Of a stretch of DNA of 64,000 bases, positions 16,027 to 23,578 are shown in pieces (within the stretch, counting starts at the first letter, position 1; each line of letters opens with the position of its first letter). The notes beneath the pieces were generated by a model that did not search any database, was not told where the DNA came from, and saw only the letters and a program-made list of their open reading frames with translations. The stretch covers positions 1 to 64,000 of the forward strand of contig JBOHAD010000004.1 of assembly GCA_050697555.1 (NCBI GenBank), given 5' to 3'. Both the position numbers and the translations under genes were made by a program. This DNA is from DASQWP01 sp050697555. Lineage in GTDB: Bacteria; Actinomycetota; Thermoleophilia; Gaiellales; Gaiellaceae.

Positions 16027-16808
16027 GTTCGCTGCGTGACCTCCGTCTCGATGCGGGCCGTGTACTTCTCGTACTCGAGCGTGTCCGCCGAGAACTGGAT
16101 GATCCGCTCCTGGCCGTGAAACGGGTACTTGCGCCACACGCTCACATGCCGGTTCTCGATCTCGACGACGTTGTAGCAGGCCCGCGTCTTGCCCCTGAGG
16201 CGCAGCGTCGAGACGGTCCCGGCATTGACGATGAAGAGGTTCTCGAGCCGCCAGGCGTAGGGGACGTGCTTGTGGCCGGAGAGGACGAGGTTGACGCCGC
16301 AGTGTTGAAGCACCTCGAGGACGTCCCCCGCGTCGTAGACGACGTTGCGCTCGCGGCCGGTGCCCGGCACCGGGAGCAGGTGGTGGTGGAGGACGAAGAT
16401 GCGGAAGTCGGCCTGCGCCTGGAACTGCTCCTCGATCCAGCGGTAGCGCCCGCGGCCGATGACGCCGTGGTCGAGGTCGGGCTCGGTGGAATCGACCGCG
16501 ACGACGGTGACGCCGTTCTGCTGCAGGACCTGGTTGCGCTCGCCGAACTGCTCCTCAAAATGGATGTAGCCGACGTTGCGCGAGTCGTGGTTCCCCGGGA
16601 TGACCACGAGCTTGTCGCACGCGATCCGGTCGAGGTAGGCCTTCGCCTCGCCGTACTCTTGCTGGAAGCCGAAGGCGGTCAGGTCGCCGGAGCAGACGAC
16701 GATGTCCGGCTGGAGCTCGTTGATCTCCATGATCGCCCGATCGGCGAGATTCGGCACGAAGTAGGGGGATCCACAATGGAGATCCGAGATGTGAGCGATG
16801 CGGAACAC
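16023..16808 (-). CDS. calcineurin-like metallophosphoesterase (Icc/CpdA type), first gene of cyclic-2,3-DPG operon
   Basis: A 261-aa cytosolic metallophosphoesterase. All metal-site motifs are present: HISDLHCGSP (D-x-H), VVCSGDLTAFG (GD), VVIPGNHDSRN (GNHD), FVLHHHLLPVPG and VLSGHKHVPYAW (GHxH). This class-III-phosphodiesterase type hydrolyses cyclic phosphodiesters or phospho-anhydrides. It overlaps the cyclic-2,3-DPG synthetase gene by 4 bp, so hydrolysis of the cyclic product is an attractive but unproven function; 3',5'-cAMP is the default alternative. GTG 16808 has GGGAAGG upstream; a TACAAT -10 box lies at 16853-16848. A 17-bp palindrome, CCGGTGCC-C-GGCACCGG, is embedded in the coding sequence at 16357-16373. 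Confidence 0.85.
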   Translation of the reverse strand: MFRIAHISDLHCGSPYFVPNLADRAIMEINELQPDIVVCSGDLTAFGFQQEYGEAKAYLDRIACDKLVVIPGNHDSRNVGYIHFEEQFGERNQVLQQNGVTVVAVDSTEPDLDHGVIGRGRYRWIEEQFQAQADFRIFVLHHHLLPVPGTGRERNVVYDAGDVLEVLQHCGVNLVLSGHKHVPYAWRLENLFIVNAGTVSTLRLRGKTRACYNVVEIENRHVSVWRKYPFHGQERIIQFSADTLEYEKYTARIETEVTQRT

Positions 16809-16893
16809 TCGAGCCTTCCCCTGTCCGACGGCCGACGACCTCTTCGGATTGTAGTGCGGGGTTGTCCGAAGTGACTGCTACCGTTGAGAGTGG

Positions 16894-17259
16894 ATGCGCC
16901 CAGAAAGCGGCGATTTCCAGGCAGTTTCCCGGGCCGATCCGCCCTTCGTCAACGAGGCGGAAGCCGAGTGCGCCCGCATCCTCGATTTCCATGGAATCCG
17001 TTGGGAGTACGAGCCGCGTTCCTTCGTCCTCGAGGAGGACGAGGAGGGGCGCGTGCTCGAGGCGTTCACCCCCGACTTCTACCTGCCGGAGCAGGACGTC
17101 TACCTCGAGGTGACGGTGATGAAGCAGTCGCTCATCACCCGCAAGAACCGGAAGATCCGCAAGCTTCGCGAGCGGTATCCGGACGTCAAGATCAAGCTCT
17201 TCACGAAGCGCGACTTCGAGCGCCTAGCCCAGAAATACAGCCTGAACCTCGCCTCATAA
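16894..17259 (+). CDS. small PD-(D/E)XK nuclease-like protein
   Basis: A 121-aa protein resembling small restriction-endonuclease-fold nucleases. The core FTPDFYLPEQDVYLEVTVMK matches PD...E-x-T/K, preceded by the helix NEAEAECARILDFHGI and the strand WEYEPRSFVLEE. The expected catalytic Lys is replaced by Thr in LEVT, although MKQS follows closely, so activity is uncertain. ATG 16894 lies 9 nt after TACCGT (16879-16884). Its TAA stop overlaps the proposed ATA start of hpt, making a coupled pair. The substrate and biological role are unknown. Confidence 0.65.
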   Translation: MRPESGDFQAVSRADPPFVNEAEAECARILDFHGIRWEYEPRSFVLEEDEEGRVLEAFTPDFYLPEQDVYLEVTVMKQSLITRKNRKIRKLRERYPDVKIKLFTKRDFERLAQKYSLNLAS

Positions 17260-17798
17260 CAGGCGCCGGCGGCCCCCGTCCCGGCGAGATCTATCTCTCC
17301 GAGGAGGAGATCGGCGTCCGCGTCGCCGAGCTCGGCGCCCAGCTCGCTCGCGACTACGCGGGGCGGGAGCCCGTGCTCGTGACCATCTTGAAGGGCGCGT
17401 TCATGTTCGTCGCCGACCTCTCGCGGGCGCTCCCCATCCCCCACGCGCTCGACTTTCTCGTCCTCGCCGGGTACGACGGAGGTCTCGGCGGCCGCTCACG
17501 CATCCGCCTCATCAAGGACCTCGACCTGGCGATCGGCGGACGCGACCTCGTGCTCGTCGAAAACGTCGTCGACACGGGCCTGACCCTCAACTACGTGGTG
17601 AAGACGCTCCTCCTGCGTGACCCCTCCGACATCGCAGTCTGCACGCTGCTCGACCGCCCGTACCGCCGGCTCGTCGACGACCTCCCCATTCGCTACGTCG
17701 GCTTTACGGTGCCGGACGAGTTCTACGTCGGGTACGGCTTCCACGTGGGCGAGCGCTTCCGCGGGCTCCGCCACATCCACGTGCTCGCCTTGGACTAG
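17256..17798 (+). CDS. hpt: hypoxanthine phosphoribosyltransferase; proposed ATA start
   Basis: A purine-salvage enzyme of about 180 aa making IMP/GMP from hypoxanthine or guanine and PRPP. Family marks are IYLSEEEIGVRVAELGAQLA at the N-terminus, LVTILKGAFMFVADLSRAL (PPi loop), the PRPP-binding LVLVENVVDTGLTLNYV and DEFYVGYGFHVGERFRGL. Between the upstream gene's end and IYLSEEE there is no ATG, GTG or TTG in frame. The only initiation point consistent with normal length is ATA 17256, which overlaps the previous stop as ATAA. Two further genes in the window show the same geometry. The enzyme call is firm, the start is inferred. Confidence 0.85.
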   Translation: MTGAGGPRPGEIYLSEEEIGVRVAELGAQLARDYAGREPVLVTILKGAFMFVADLSRALPIPHALDFLVLAGYDGGLGGRSRIRLIKDLDLAIGGRDLVLVENVVDTGLTLNYVVKTLLLRDPSDIAVCTLLDRPYRRLVDDLPIRYVGFTVPDEFYVGYGFHVGERFRGLRHIHVLALD

Positions 17799-17840
17799 GT
17801 ACGGCGTTTTCCTTCGCCTCCCCGCGGGGACGATGTGTGC

Positions 17841-18008
17841 ATGGAGCGCGAACGAGACGTCACGACGCCGCCTCCCCCGCCGGAGGACCCGTACACGCCC
17901 GAGCCGGGCCCGCGGGCAGGCGAGCGGCGGGCCTTCCGCACGCTCTGGTGGGCGTGGCTCGCCCTCGCGGTCGTCGTCGCGGTCGTGCTCGTGGCAGCGT
18001 TCCTTTGA
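17841..18008 (+). CDS. small single-pass membrane protein (55 aa)
   Basis: A short open frame beginning at ATG 17841 (GTG 17835 in frame is an alternative, with GGGGA upstream). The N-terminus is acidic and proline-rich (TTPPPPPEDPYTPEPGP), followed by RRAFRTLWWAWLALAVVVAVVLVAAFL, a clean C-terminal transmembrane helix ending one residue before TGA. The sequence is coherent and the TM segment runs exactly to the stop, which supports a real gene. The function is unknown. It lies between hpt and two palindromic repeats. Confidence 0.6.
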   Translation: MERERDVTTPPPPPEDPYTPEPGPRAGERRAFRTLWWAWLALAVVVAVVLVAAFL

Positions 18009-18053
18009 ACCGGGCGCACCGAAGTCGTTGCACCCCCGTGACGCTACCGAGCA

Positions 18054-18066
18054 GGGGTCTGACCCC
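18054..18066 (+). repeat. GGGGTCTGACCCC palindrome, copy 3
   Basis: Perfect 13-mer in the gap between the 55-aa membrane protein and the convergent M23 peptidase gene. Another copy lies 97 bp downstream in the same orientation. Confidence 0.8.
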
Positions 18067-18150
18067 GGCTCAGAGGCGGACCCGGCTCTGCACGCGGAGA
18101 TGACTTTTTCCAGGCGCGGAGTCGTCACAGAGTCGCGACCGTTCCGCAAC

Positions 18151-18163
18151 GGGGTCTGACCCC
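18151..18163 (+). repeat. GGGGTCTGACCCC palindrome, copy 4
   Basis: Perfect 13-mer, second copy in the 18.0-18.2 kb gap, close to the 3' end of the peptidase gene. It may also serve as a transcription-terminating hairpin. Confidence 0.8.
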
Positions 18164-18200
18164 TCCGGGAGGCTGCGCGCGTCGTGCTGCCCGGCCAGGG

Positions 18201-19421
18201 CTACAGGTAGCCCATGGGGTCGACGGCCGACCCGTTGACGCGCACTTCGAAGTGGAGGTGGTTGCCGGTGCAGCTGCCGGTGCAGCCGACGGCGCCGATC
18301 ACCGTTCCCTGCGAAACCGAGCCCCCGCCGACGTAGACGGCCGACTGGTGGGCGTAGGCGGTGGAGAGGCCGTTCCCGTGGTCGACGACCGTGAGCTGGC
18401 CGTAGCCGCCCATCCAGCCGGAGAAGATGATCGTGCCCCCTGCGACTGCGCGGATCGGCGTCCCTGCCGGGGCGGAGATGTCGATGCCCTCGTGCATCCG
18501 CCCCCAGCGCCAGCCGAAGCCGCTCGTGACGACGCCGCTGACCGGCCAGATGAACCCGCTCGAGGAGACGGTGCTCCCGCTCCCGGTGCTCCCGCTCGAG
18601 GGCGCGCTCTGCGCGGCGGCGGCCTGCGCGGCCCGGATCCTGGCGGCGAGGGACGCGCTCGCCGCCTGCATCGCCTCGAGATCCTCCTCGTGCTCGTGGC
18701 GGTGCTCCTTCGTGCTGGCCAGCAGGCTCTGCTTGTCCGCCCGCGCCGCGTCGAGGGCCTGCTGCTCCGCGAGGAGCGCCTCGCGCGCCGCGATTTGCTC
18801 GGCCGTCTTGTCCGCGATCACGGCCGTCGCGTCCGCCACCTTCGCCTTCGTCGCAGCCGTCTTCTGGCGGGCGACGCGCATCTCGCCCTTGAGGCGCTCG
18901 AGGCTGTCTGAGATCGCCCGGTCCTGGCGCCCGATGTCGTCGAAGTACTCGACCTGCGCGAGGAAGTCCGTCAGGCTCTGCACCTGCAGGAGGATTCCGA
19001 GAGAGTCCTCCTCTCCCTGCTGGTAGAGCTCGACCAGACGGTCCTCGAGGATGCGCTGGGCCGTCGCGTACTGGCGCCTCAGGTGCTCGAGGTCGGCGGT
19101 CTGCCGCTCGAAGACGTCCTCGAGCTCGGCGAGGCGCGCGCGGTGCTCGGCCAGCTCTTGCTCCAGGACGGCGATTTGCGCGGCGAGGCCGTCGATGTCT
19201 CCCGCGAGGGCGTCGATCCGGGTGCTCGCCGCCGCGATGTCGGTCGAGAGCACGCCCTCCTGCGCCTTGGCAGCTTCGATGTCCTCACGGAGGCCTGAGA
19301 TCCGGGCGTCGAGGCCCTGCTGCTGCTCGGAGAGGGACTGCGCGAGAGCGGACGGAACCCCGAGGACGAGAACGACGCCGGCGACGGCTGCGAGCAGACG
19401 GATGCGACGTGGCTCGTGCAC
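18201..19421 (-). CDS. secreted M23-family peptidoglycan hydrolase with coiled coil (EnvC-like)
   Basis: A 406-aa protein. The signal peptide RIRLLAAVAGVVLVLGVPSALAQ is followed by a long coiled coil (about residues 30-260, rich in Gln, Glu, Ala), a Gly/Ser linker and a C-terminal LytM/M23 domain with zinc ligands in GRMHEGIDISAPAGTP and GNHLHFEVRVNG. It cleaves peptidoglycan cross-links; coiled-coil M23 proteins are often regulators or partners of division machinery such as FtsEX. GTG 19421 is the likely start. A leader hairpin (GGGGCGC...GCGCCCC, 19441-19464) precedes it. Extracytoplasmic. Confidence 0.88.
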   Translation of the reverse strand: MHEPRRIRLLAAVAGVVLVLGVPSALAQSLSEQQQGLDARISGLREDIEAAKAQEGVLSTDIAAASTRIDALAGDIDGLAAQIAVLEQELAEHRARLAELEDVFERQTADLEHLRRQYATAQRILEDRLVELYQQGEEDSLGILLQVQSLTDFLAQVEYFDDIGRQDRAISDSLERLKGEMRVARQKTAATKAKVADATAVIADKTAEQIAAREALLAEQQALDAARADKQSLLASTKEHRHEHEEDLEAMQAASASLAARIRAAQAAAAQSAPSSGSTGSGSTVSSSGFIWPVSGVVTSGFGWRWGRMHEGIDISAPAGTPIRAVAGGTIIFSGWMGGYGQLTVVDHGNGLSTAYAHQSAVYVGGGSVSQGTVIGAVGCTGSCTGNHLHFEVRVNGSAVDPMGYL

Positions 19422-19537
19422 CTGGGCGGAAGTTTCGCCGGGGGCGCGGACGTCCCTGCGCCCCGGACGGGGGGTATCGGCCTCCTGAGAGACCGCTTTC
19501 TACACGAGATGGAGGGATTTTGCAGCCGGAAGGCGCG

Positions 19538-20305
19538 CTAGGCCTTCTTCGCGCGACGCTTTCCCTGCGGCGTCGGCGGGCGCTCGGGCTCCGGCGGAGG
19601 GGCGTCCGGCGTGGGCTCGGGCACGATGGCCGGCTCCGGCGGGTCGCCCTCGTCGGGCGGCGGCCAGGGCTCCGGAATGCGCGCCGGCTCCGGCGGCGCC
19701 TCCATCTTCTCAGTGGCGGCGACGCCGGCTTGCGCCCGGCGGACGCGCTCATCGATCTGCTCCATGAGGGTCTGGATCTCGGCCTCCTTCTCTCGGATGT
19801 GCTCGGTCAGGCCGTCGAGCGCGCTCTTCGCGGCCTCGATGCCCGTTTCGTCCTCTTCGAACACCGCGCGCCCGAGGTCGGCGTACCAGCGGCCGCGCTG
19901 AGCCTCGAGCTCGGCCATCTCCCGTCGCGCCCGGAAGAGCTCGAGCTGACCGCGAGAGCGGGCGCTGAAGACACCGCGGTGCGCGGAGAAGCGCGCCCCG
20001 AACGCGGCGAGCCGCCTGCGGGCGGTTCTACGCTCCACCTCGGCCCGGGCGAGGAAGACGACCACGGCCAGCAGGAGCACGACGAGGCCCCAGACCCACT
20101 CGCCCCCGACGAAGAGGATGGCCGCGCCGACGCCGATGAGGACGGCGACGAGGACGAGCGGGTCGGGCGGCCAGCTACGCCGCGGCGGTGCCTCGTAGGC
20201 CGCCGTCTCAGGCGTGTCGGCCGCGAGCGGGCGTCCACACTCAGGGCAGAAGCGGCTGGCCTGGGGTAGGCGCGAGCCGCAGTTGGAGCATTCAACGGCG
20301 GACAT
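19538..20305 (-). CDS. zinc-ribbon membrane protein with coiled coil and Pro-rich tail
   Basis: A 255-aa protein. An N-terminal zinc ribbon (CSNCGSRLPQASRFCPECGRPL) is followed by a hydrophobic hairpin of two transmembrane helices (VLVAVLIGVGAAILFV; WGLVVLLLAVVVFLA), an acidic-basic coiled coil of about 110 residues, and a proline/glutamate-rich C-terminus ending in KRRAKKA. The function is unknown. The start ATG 20305 lies inside the 3' end of the ccmI-like gene (14-bp overlap), so it is the last gene of the cytochrome-maturation operon, though nothing in its sequence ties it to haem. Confidence 0.7.
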   Translation of the reverse strand: MSAVECSNCGSRLPQASRFCPECGRPLAADTPETAAYEAPPRRSWPPDPLVLVAVLIGVGAAILFVGGEWVWGLVVLLLAVVVFLARAEVERRTARRRLAAFGARFSAHRGVFSARSRGQLELFRARREMAELEAQRGRWYADLGRAVFEEDETGIEAAKSALDGLTEHIREKEAEIQTLMEQIDERVRRAQAGVAATEKMEAPPEPARIPEPWPPPDEGDPPEPAIVPEPTPDAPPPEPERPPTPQGKRRAKKA

Positions 20306-20627
20306 TCGTCCGCACTCGTTCCCCCTTCCCGGCCTCTTTAGCCTCGAGAGCACGCAGAGCCTGCGCCGCCTCGCGGCGAAGCGGGCCCACGAGCTCGCGG
20401 TAGTCGTCGTCCGAGACCTTACCCGTCCTGTGGTCGAACTCGAGCTCCTTGAGGGCGGCTAGCGCGCGGTCGCGCTCCTCGAGCAGGGCGAGCCGCAGCG
20501 CCGCGGCCGGGTCGGCGTCCTCGAGATGTTCGTCCTGCTTCTCCGCGGCGCACAGAAAGGGACGCGCGACGAAGAGGACGAGGGCGACCGTGAGCAGCGC
20601 GGCGAGGATGAGCGCGAAGGCTTCCAC
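20292..20627 (-). CDS. CcmI-like cytochrome c maturation protein (short form)
   Basis: A 111-aa protein with an N-terminal transmembrane helix (FALILAALLTVALVLFVARPFL) and a cytoplasmic helical region containing LLEERDRALAALKELEFDHR followed by TGKVSDDDYREL, the conserved signature of CcmI N-terminal domains. The TPR part of full-length CcmI is missing. GTG 20627 was chosen because GAGGGG lies 7 nt upstream; GTG 20633 is too close to it. It begins 11 bp after the ccmF stop and overlaps the next gene, as part of a ccmE-ccmF-ccmI-like operon. Confidence 0.7.
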   Translation of the reverse strand: MEAFALILAALLTVALVLFVARPFLCAAEKQDEHLEDADPAAALRLALLEERDRALAALKELEFDHRTGKVSDDDYRELVGPLRREAAQALRALEAKEAGKGERVRTNVRR

Positions 20628-20638
20628 CGACACGCCCC

Positions 20639-22621
20639 TCAGGCGCGCGCGAGCGCGAGGCGCCCGGCGAGCCGGCGTTGCTCGCGGGCGTCGGGCCACA
20701 TGGCGACGAGCGCCCCGGCGACGAAGACGAACCCGGCCAGCCAGATGAGGTTGACGAGCGGGTTGACGAGCACCTTGAGGAACACCGAGCCGTCCGCGTT
20801 GAACCGGTCGCCGATGACGAAAAGGTCCTCCCCTCGCAGCCAGTCCGTCCGGATGGCGACCTCGTTCGAGGTTTGCTGCTCGGCGAGGTAGCGGTTCTTG
20901 CCCGCGGCGACCGTGCCGACGCGCTCGTCGCCGCGGTAGACGGCGAGATTGGCGCGCAGCTCCTGCGCGTTCGGCCCGCGTCGCTGGTCCGCGCCGAGGA
21001 ACTGGAGGCGGTATCCCCCGACCGCGAGCGACTCGCCCGGCGCGAGCCTCGCCTCGGTCGTCGTCGAGAAGCCGCCGATCCCGATCGCCCCGACGAGCAG
21101 GAGGACGATCGACGCGTGCACGACGTAGCCGCCGTAGCGCCGCCGGTTGCGGGCGACGAGGCCGGCGAAGGCGGCGAGCCACCCGCTGGTAGCGAGTGCC
21201 TTTCGCGCTCGCGTCCCCCGCGCGAACTCGAGCACGATCGCCGCCAGGACGAAGGCGCCGAAGGTGTAGCCGACGAGGCCGGCCGGGCTCGAGCCCGCCC
21301 CCAGGACGAGCAGGACGACGCCGGCGACCAGAGCGACGCCGGCCGGCCACAGGAGCGAGGCGCCGAGCGAACGGAGCGAGGCGCGCCGCCAGGCGACGAG
21401 TGGCCCGATCCCCATGAGGAGGACGAGCGGCAGCCCGAACACGAGAGCGAAGAAGTCGTAGTAGGGCGCGCCGACCGTGACCGCGACGCCGCGCACGGCT
21501 TCGGAGACGAGGGGGTAGACGACCCCCCAGAGGACGGTGAGCGCAAGCGCGACGAGGAAGAGGTTGTTGTAGAGAAAGGCCGCCTCGCGGGAAACCAGCG
21601 ACTCGAGGCGCGTGCGCGATCTGAGGTGGGTCATCCGCGCGAGGATGAGCGCGGTCGAGGCCGCTGCGACGACGGCGATGAAGCCGAGGAACCACGGACC
21701 GATGGAGGACTGCGTGAAGCTGTGGATCGAGTTGATGACGCCGCTTCGCGTCAGGAAGGTGCCGAAGAGGGAGAGGCCGAACGCGCCCGCGACGAGGACG
21801 ACGTTCCAGACGCGGAGCATGTTCTTCTTTTCCTGCACCATCACCGAGTGCAGGAAGGCCGTGGCGACGAGCCAGGGCATCAGCGCCGCGTTCTCGACGG
21901 GGTCCCATGCGTACCAGCCCCCCCAGCCGACCTCCTCGTACGCCCACTTCGCGCCGAGGAGGATCCCGAACCCGAGGAACGTCCAGGCGGCGAGCGTCCA
22001 GCGGCGCGTGGCCACGATCCAGCGCTCGTCCGTCCGCTTCGACGCGAGCGCGGCCATGGCGAAGGCGAACGGGATCGTCAGCCCCACGAAGCCGAGATAG
22101 AGCATCGGCGGGTGGATCATCATGTACGGGTTCTGGAGGCTCGGGGTCATGCCCGCGCCGTCCGCGGGGGCCGCCTGCGTCACGAAAGGGCTGGCGATGA
22201 AGACGAGCAGGATGGCGAAGAAGGCCGAGACCCCTCCGAGGATGGGGACCGTCCAGGGGAGCACGTCGCGGACGAGGCCGCGATTGAGGCCGACGGCCAC
22301 CGACGCCGAGCCGGTGAGAACGAGGAGCCAGAGGAGGAGCGAGCCCGCCTGGCCGCTCCAGAACGCAGCGAGCGTGTAGCCCAGGGGCAGCTCCCGGCTC
22401 GTCGAGCGCGCAACGTACTCGAAGGAGAAGTCGCGCGCTGCGAGCGCGGCGAGGAGGACGAGGGAGGCGACTCCGGTCGCCGCGAATGCGGCTACGAGCG
22501 CGCTGGCGGCCGAGTCGAGAAGGCGCCGGCGTCCGCGAAAGGCGGCCCACGCGCCGGCGATGGCCGCATAGAGGATCAGCCCGAGTGCGGCGACGAGCGC
22601 GGCCCGGCCGAGCTCGGGCAA
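20639..22621 (-). CDS. ccmF: haem lyase subunit CcmF (cytochrome c maturation)
   Basis: A 660-aa multi-pass membrane protein of the CcmF/CcsA haem-handling family that ligates haem to apocytochrome c. The tryptophan-rich haem-binding signature WGGWYAWDPVENAALMPW is clear, with flanking motifs QNPYMMIHPPMLYLG and GTFLTRSGVINSIHSF. The periplasmic C-terminal domain (GGFSTTTEARLAPGESLAVG; NPLVNLIWLAGFVFV) is typical of CcmF. TTG 22621 was chosen for its GGAGGGG ribosome binding site 7 nt upstream. It is about 165 bp downstream of ccmE; that gap contains no convincing ccmD or ccmH. Confidence 0.93.
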   Translation of the reverse strand: MPELGRAALVAALGLILYAAIAGAWAAFRGRRRLLDSAASALVAAFAATGVASLVLLAALAARDFSFEYVARSTSRELPLGYTLAAFWSGQAGSLLLWLLVLTGSASVAVGLNRGLVRDVLPWTVPILGGVSAFFAILLVFIASPFVTQAAPADGAGMTPSLQNPYMMIHPPMLYLGFVGLTIPFAFAMAALASKRTDERWIVATRRWTLAAWTFLGFGILLGAKWAYEEVGWGGWYAWDPVENAALMPWLVATAFLHSVMVQEKKNMLRVWNVVLVAGAFGLSLFGTFLTRSGVINSIHSFTQSSIGPWFLGFIAVVAAASTALILARMTHLRSRTRLESLVSREAAFLYNNLFLVALALTVLWGVVYPLVSEAVRGVAVTVGAPYYDFFALVFGLPLVLLMGIGPLVAWRRASLRSLGASLLWPAGVALVAGVVLLVLGAGSSPAGLVGYTFGAFVLAAIVLEFARGTRARKALATSGWLAAFAGLVARNRRRYGGYVVHASIVLLLVGAIGIGGFSTTTEARLAPGESLAVGGYRLQFLGADQRRGPNAQELRANLAVYRGDERVGTVAAGKNRYLAEQQTSNEVAIRTDWLRGEDLFVIGDRFNADGSVFLKVLVNPLVNLIWLAGFVFVAGALVAMWPDAREQRRLAGRLALARA

Positions 22622-22786
22622 GTTAGTGCCCCTCCAGGCAATACACGCCTGCTTCTGGCCCGCGATCACGCGGCGCCAGACCCCACCCTCGCCCTTGCCC
22701 AGGCTGCCAAGCCTTGCCGCGGGCGAGTGTGACCTCTGGCTTGGTGCTCGCGACCCAGAATCGGGGCAGCACTACCTGAAGGAGCA

Positions 22787-23179
22787 CTACGACTCCTTCG
22801 GCTCGTATTTCGACGGGCACTTCGTCACGAGCGAGTCCTTCTCGGCGACGAAGACGCCGTCTCGGAGCTCGCCGCGCATGTAGACGTGGCGGCCGACCTC
22901 GAACAGGTCTGGCACGGAGCCCGTGTAGACGACCGGGACGGTCGCAGTCCCGTCGATGTCGCGCAGCGTGAAGCGGAGGCCGTCGCCGCGGGCGTCTCCC
23001 TCGACGGGCCCGACGACGCGGCCGGCGAGACTCACGTCGCCAGGATGGTCGGCGAGCTGGCTCGGTCGCAGGGACGGCGTGGCGCCGCCCGCGAAGCTCG
23101 TGTAGAGCAGGAAGACGGCGAGGACCGCCGCGATCGAGAGTGCGACGACGAGGCGCGCCGGGCTGCGCCGCTTGGCCAC
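22787..23179 (-). CDS. ccmE: cytochrome c-type biogenesis protein CcmE, CXXXY variant
   Basis: A 130-aa haem chaperone, membrane-anchored by an N-terminal helix (RLVVALSIAAVLAVFLLY) with an OB-fold periplasmic domain (RFTLRDIDGTATVPVVYTG; GRHVYMRGELRDGVFVAEKD). Near the C-terminus the usual HxxxY haem-attachment motif is replaced by CPSKY, i.e. C-x-x-x-Y, the variant described for Desulfovibrio and archaeal CcmE proteins. It hands haem to CcmF, encoded next. The start at 23179 gives a normal-length protein. Confidence 0.9.
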   Translation of the reverse strand: MAKRRSPARLVVALSIAAVLAVFLLYTSFAGGATPSLRPSQLADHPGDVSLAGRVVGPVEGDARGDGLRFTLRDIDGTATVPVVYTGSVPDLFEVGRHVYMRGELRDGVFVAEKDSLVTKCPSKYEPKES

Positions 23180-23208
23180 GGCCCCGAGTTTACCGGCGTG
23201 CGGCCGCG

Positions 23209-23451
23209 CTACTCGGTGGCAGGCGCCGTTTGCCGGCGCTCGGGGATGCGGTAGCCGTGGTCACGGCAGAGGCTTCCCGGCGCGTCCTCGGTGAGGGCGT
23301 CGCAGTAGCCCTTGCCGTACGCCGCGCGCAGGAACGCCGCCGCCACCTCGAGGTTCCATTCGCTCACGCCGCACGCCTCGCTCCAGAGGTCGGCGAGGCG
23401 CAGGTCGATGTCCAGCTCGAGGAGCTCGATCCGCGTCGGTCGCTTACCCAT
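23209..23451 (-). CDS. small hypothetical protein (80 aa)
   Basis: An 80-aa soluble protein: TRIELLELDIDLRLADLWSE followed by VAAAFLRAAYGKGYCDALTE and a short basic tail with two more Cys/His residues (SLCRDHGYRIPERR). I do not recognise a family. The start ATG 23451 is preceded by TACGTT (23463-23458) exactly 6 nt upstream, a strong leaderless signal supporting a real gene. It lies 29 bp upstream of ccmE in the same direction and might lead that operon. Confidence 0.6.
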   Translation of the reverse strand: MGKRPTRIELLELDIDLRLADLWSEACGVSEWNLEVAAAFLRAAYGKGYCDALTEDAPGSLCRDHGYRIPERRQTAPATE

Positions 23452-23514
23452 GGAGAGAACGTACTGAGCGGGTCGGACGGAGCCCCGCAGGCGACGGCTA
23501 GAAGGAACGCGGTC

Positions 23515-23527
23515 GGGGTCAGACCCC
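23515..23527 (-). repeat. GGGGTCAGACCCC palindrome, copy 5
   Basis: Perfect 13-mer in the divergent gap between the 80-aa gene and the endonuclease IV-like gene, immediately followed by CAGACATGTCCCC, which may be a second repeat unit. Confidence 0.75.
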
Positions 23528-23578
23528 CAGACATGTCCCCTTTAGGGATACGGGGCAAGCGCGCGGTAGGCTGGCCGC

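Noticed and set aside
20678..22732. Long plus-strand frame opposite ccmF
   Set aside because: It mirrors the haem-lyase gene and encodes low-complexity acidic sequence without domains.
22622..22786. A ccmD-like small gene between ccmE and ccmF
   Set aside because: The open frame on the minus strand lacks a membrane helix and shows no CcmD features; it overlaps the ccmE end.
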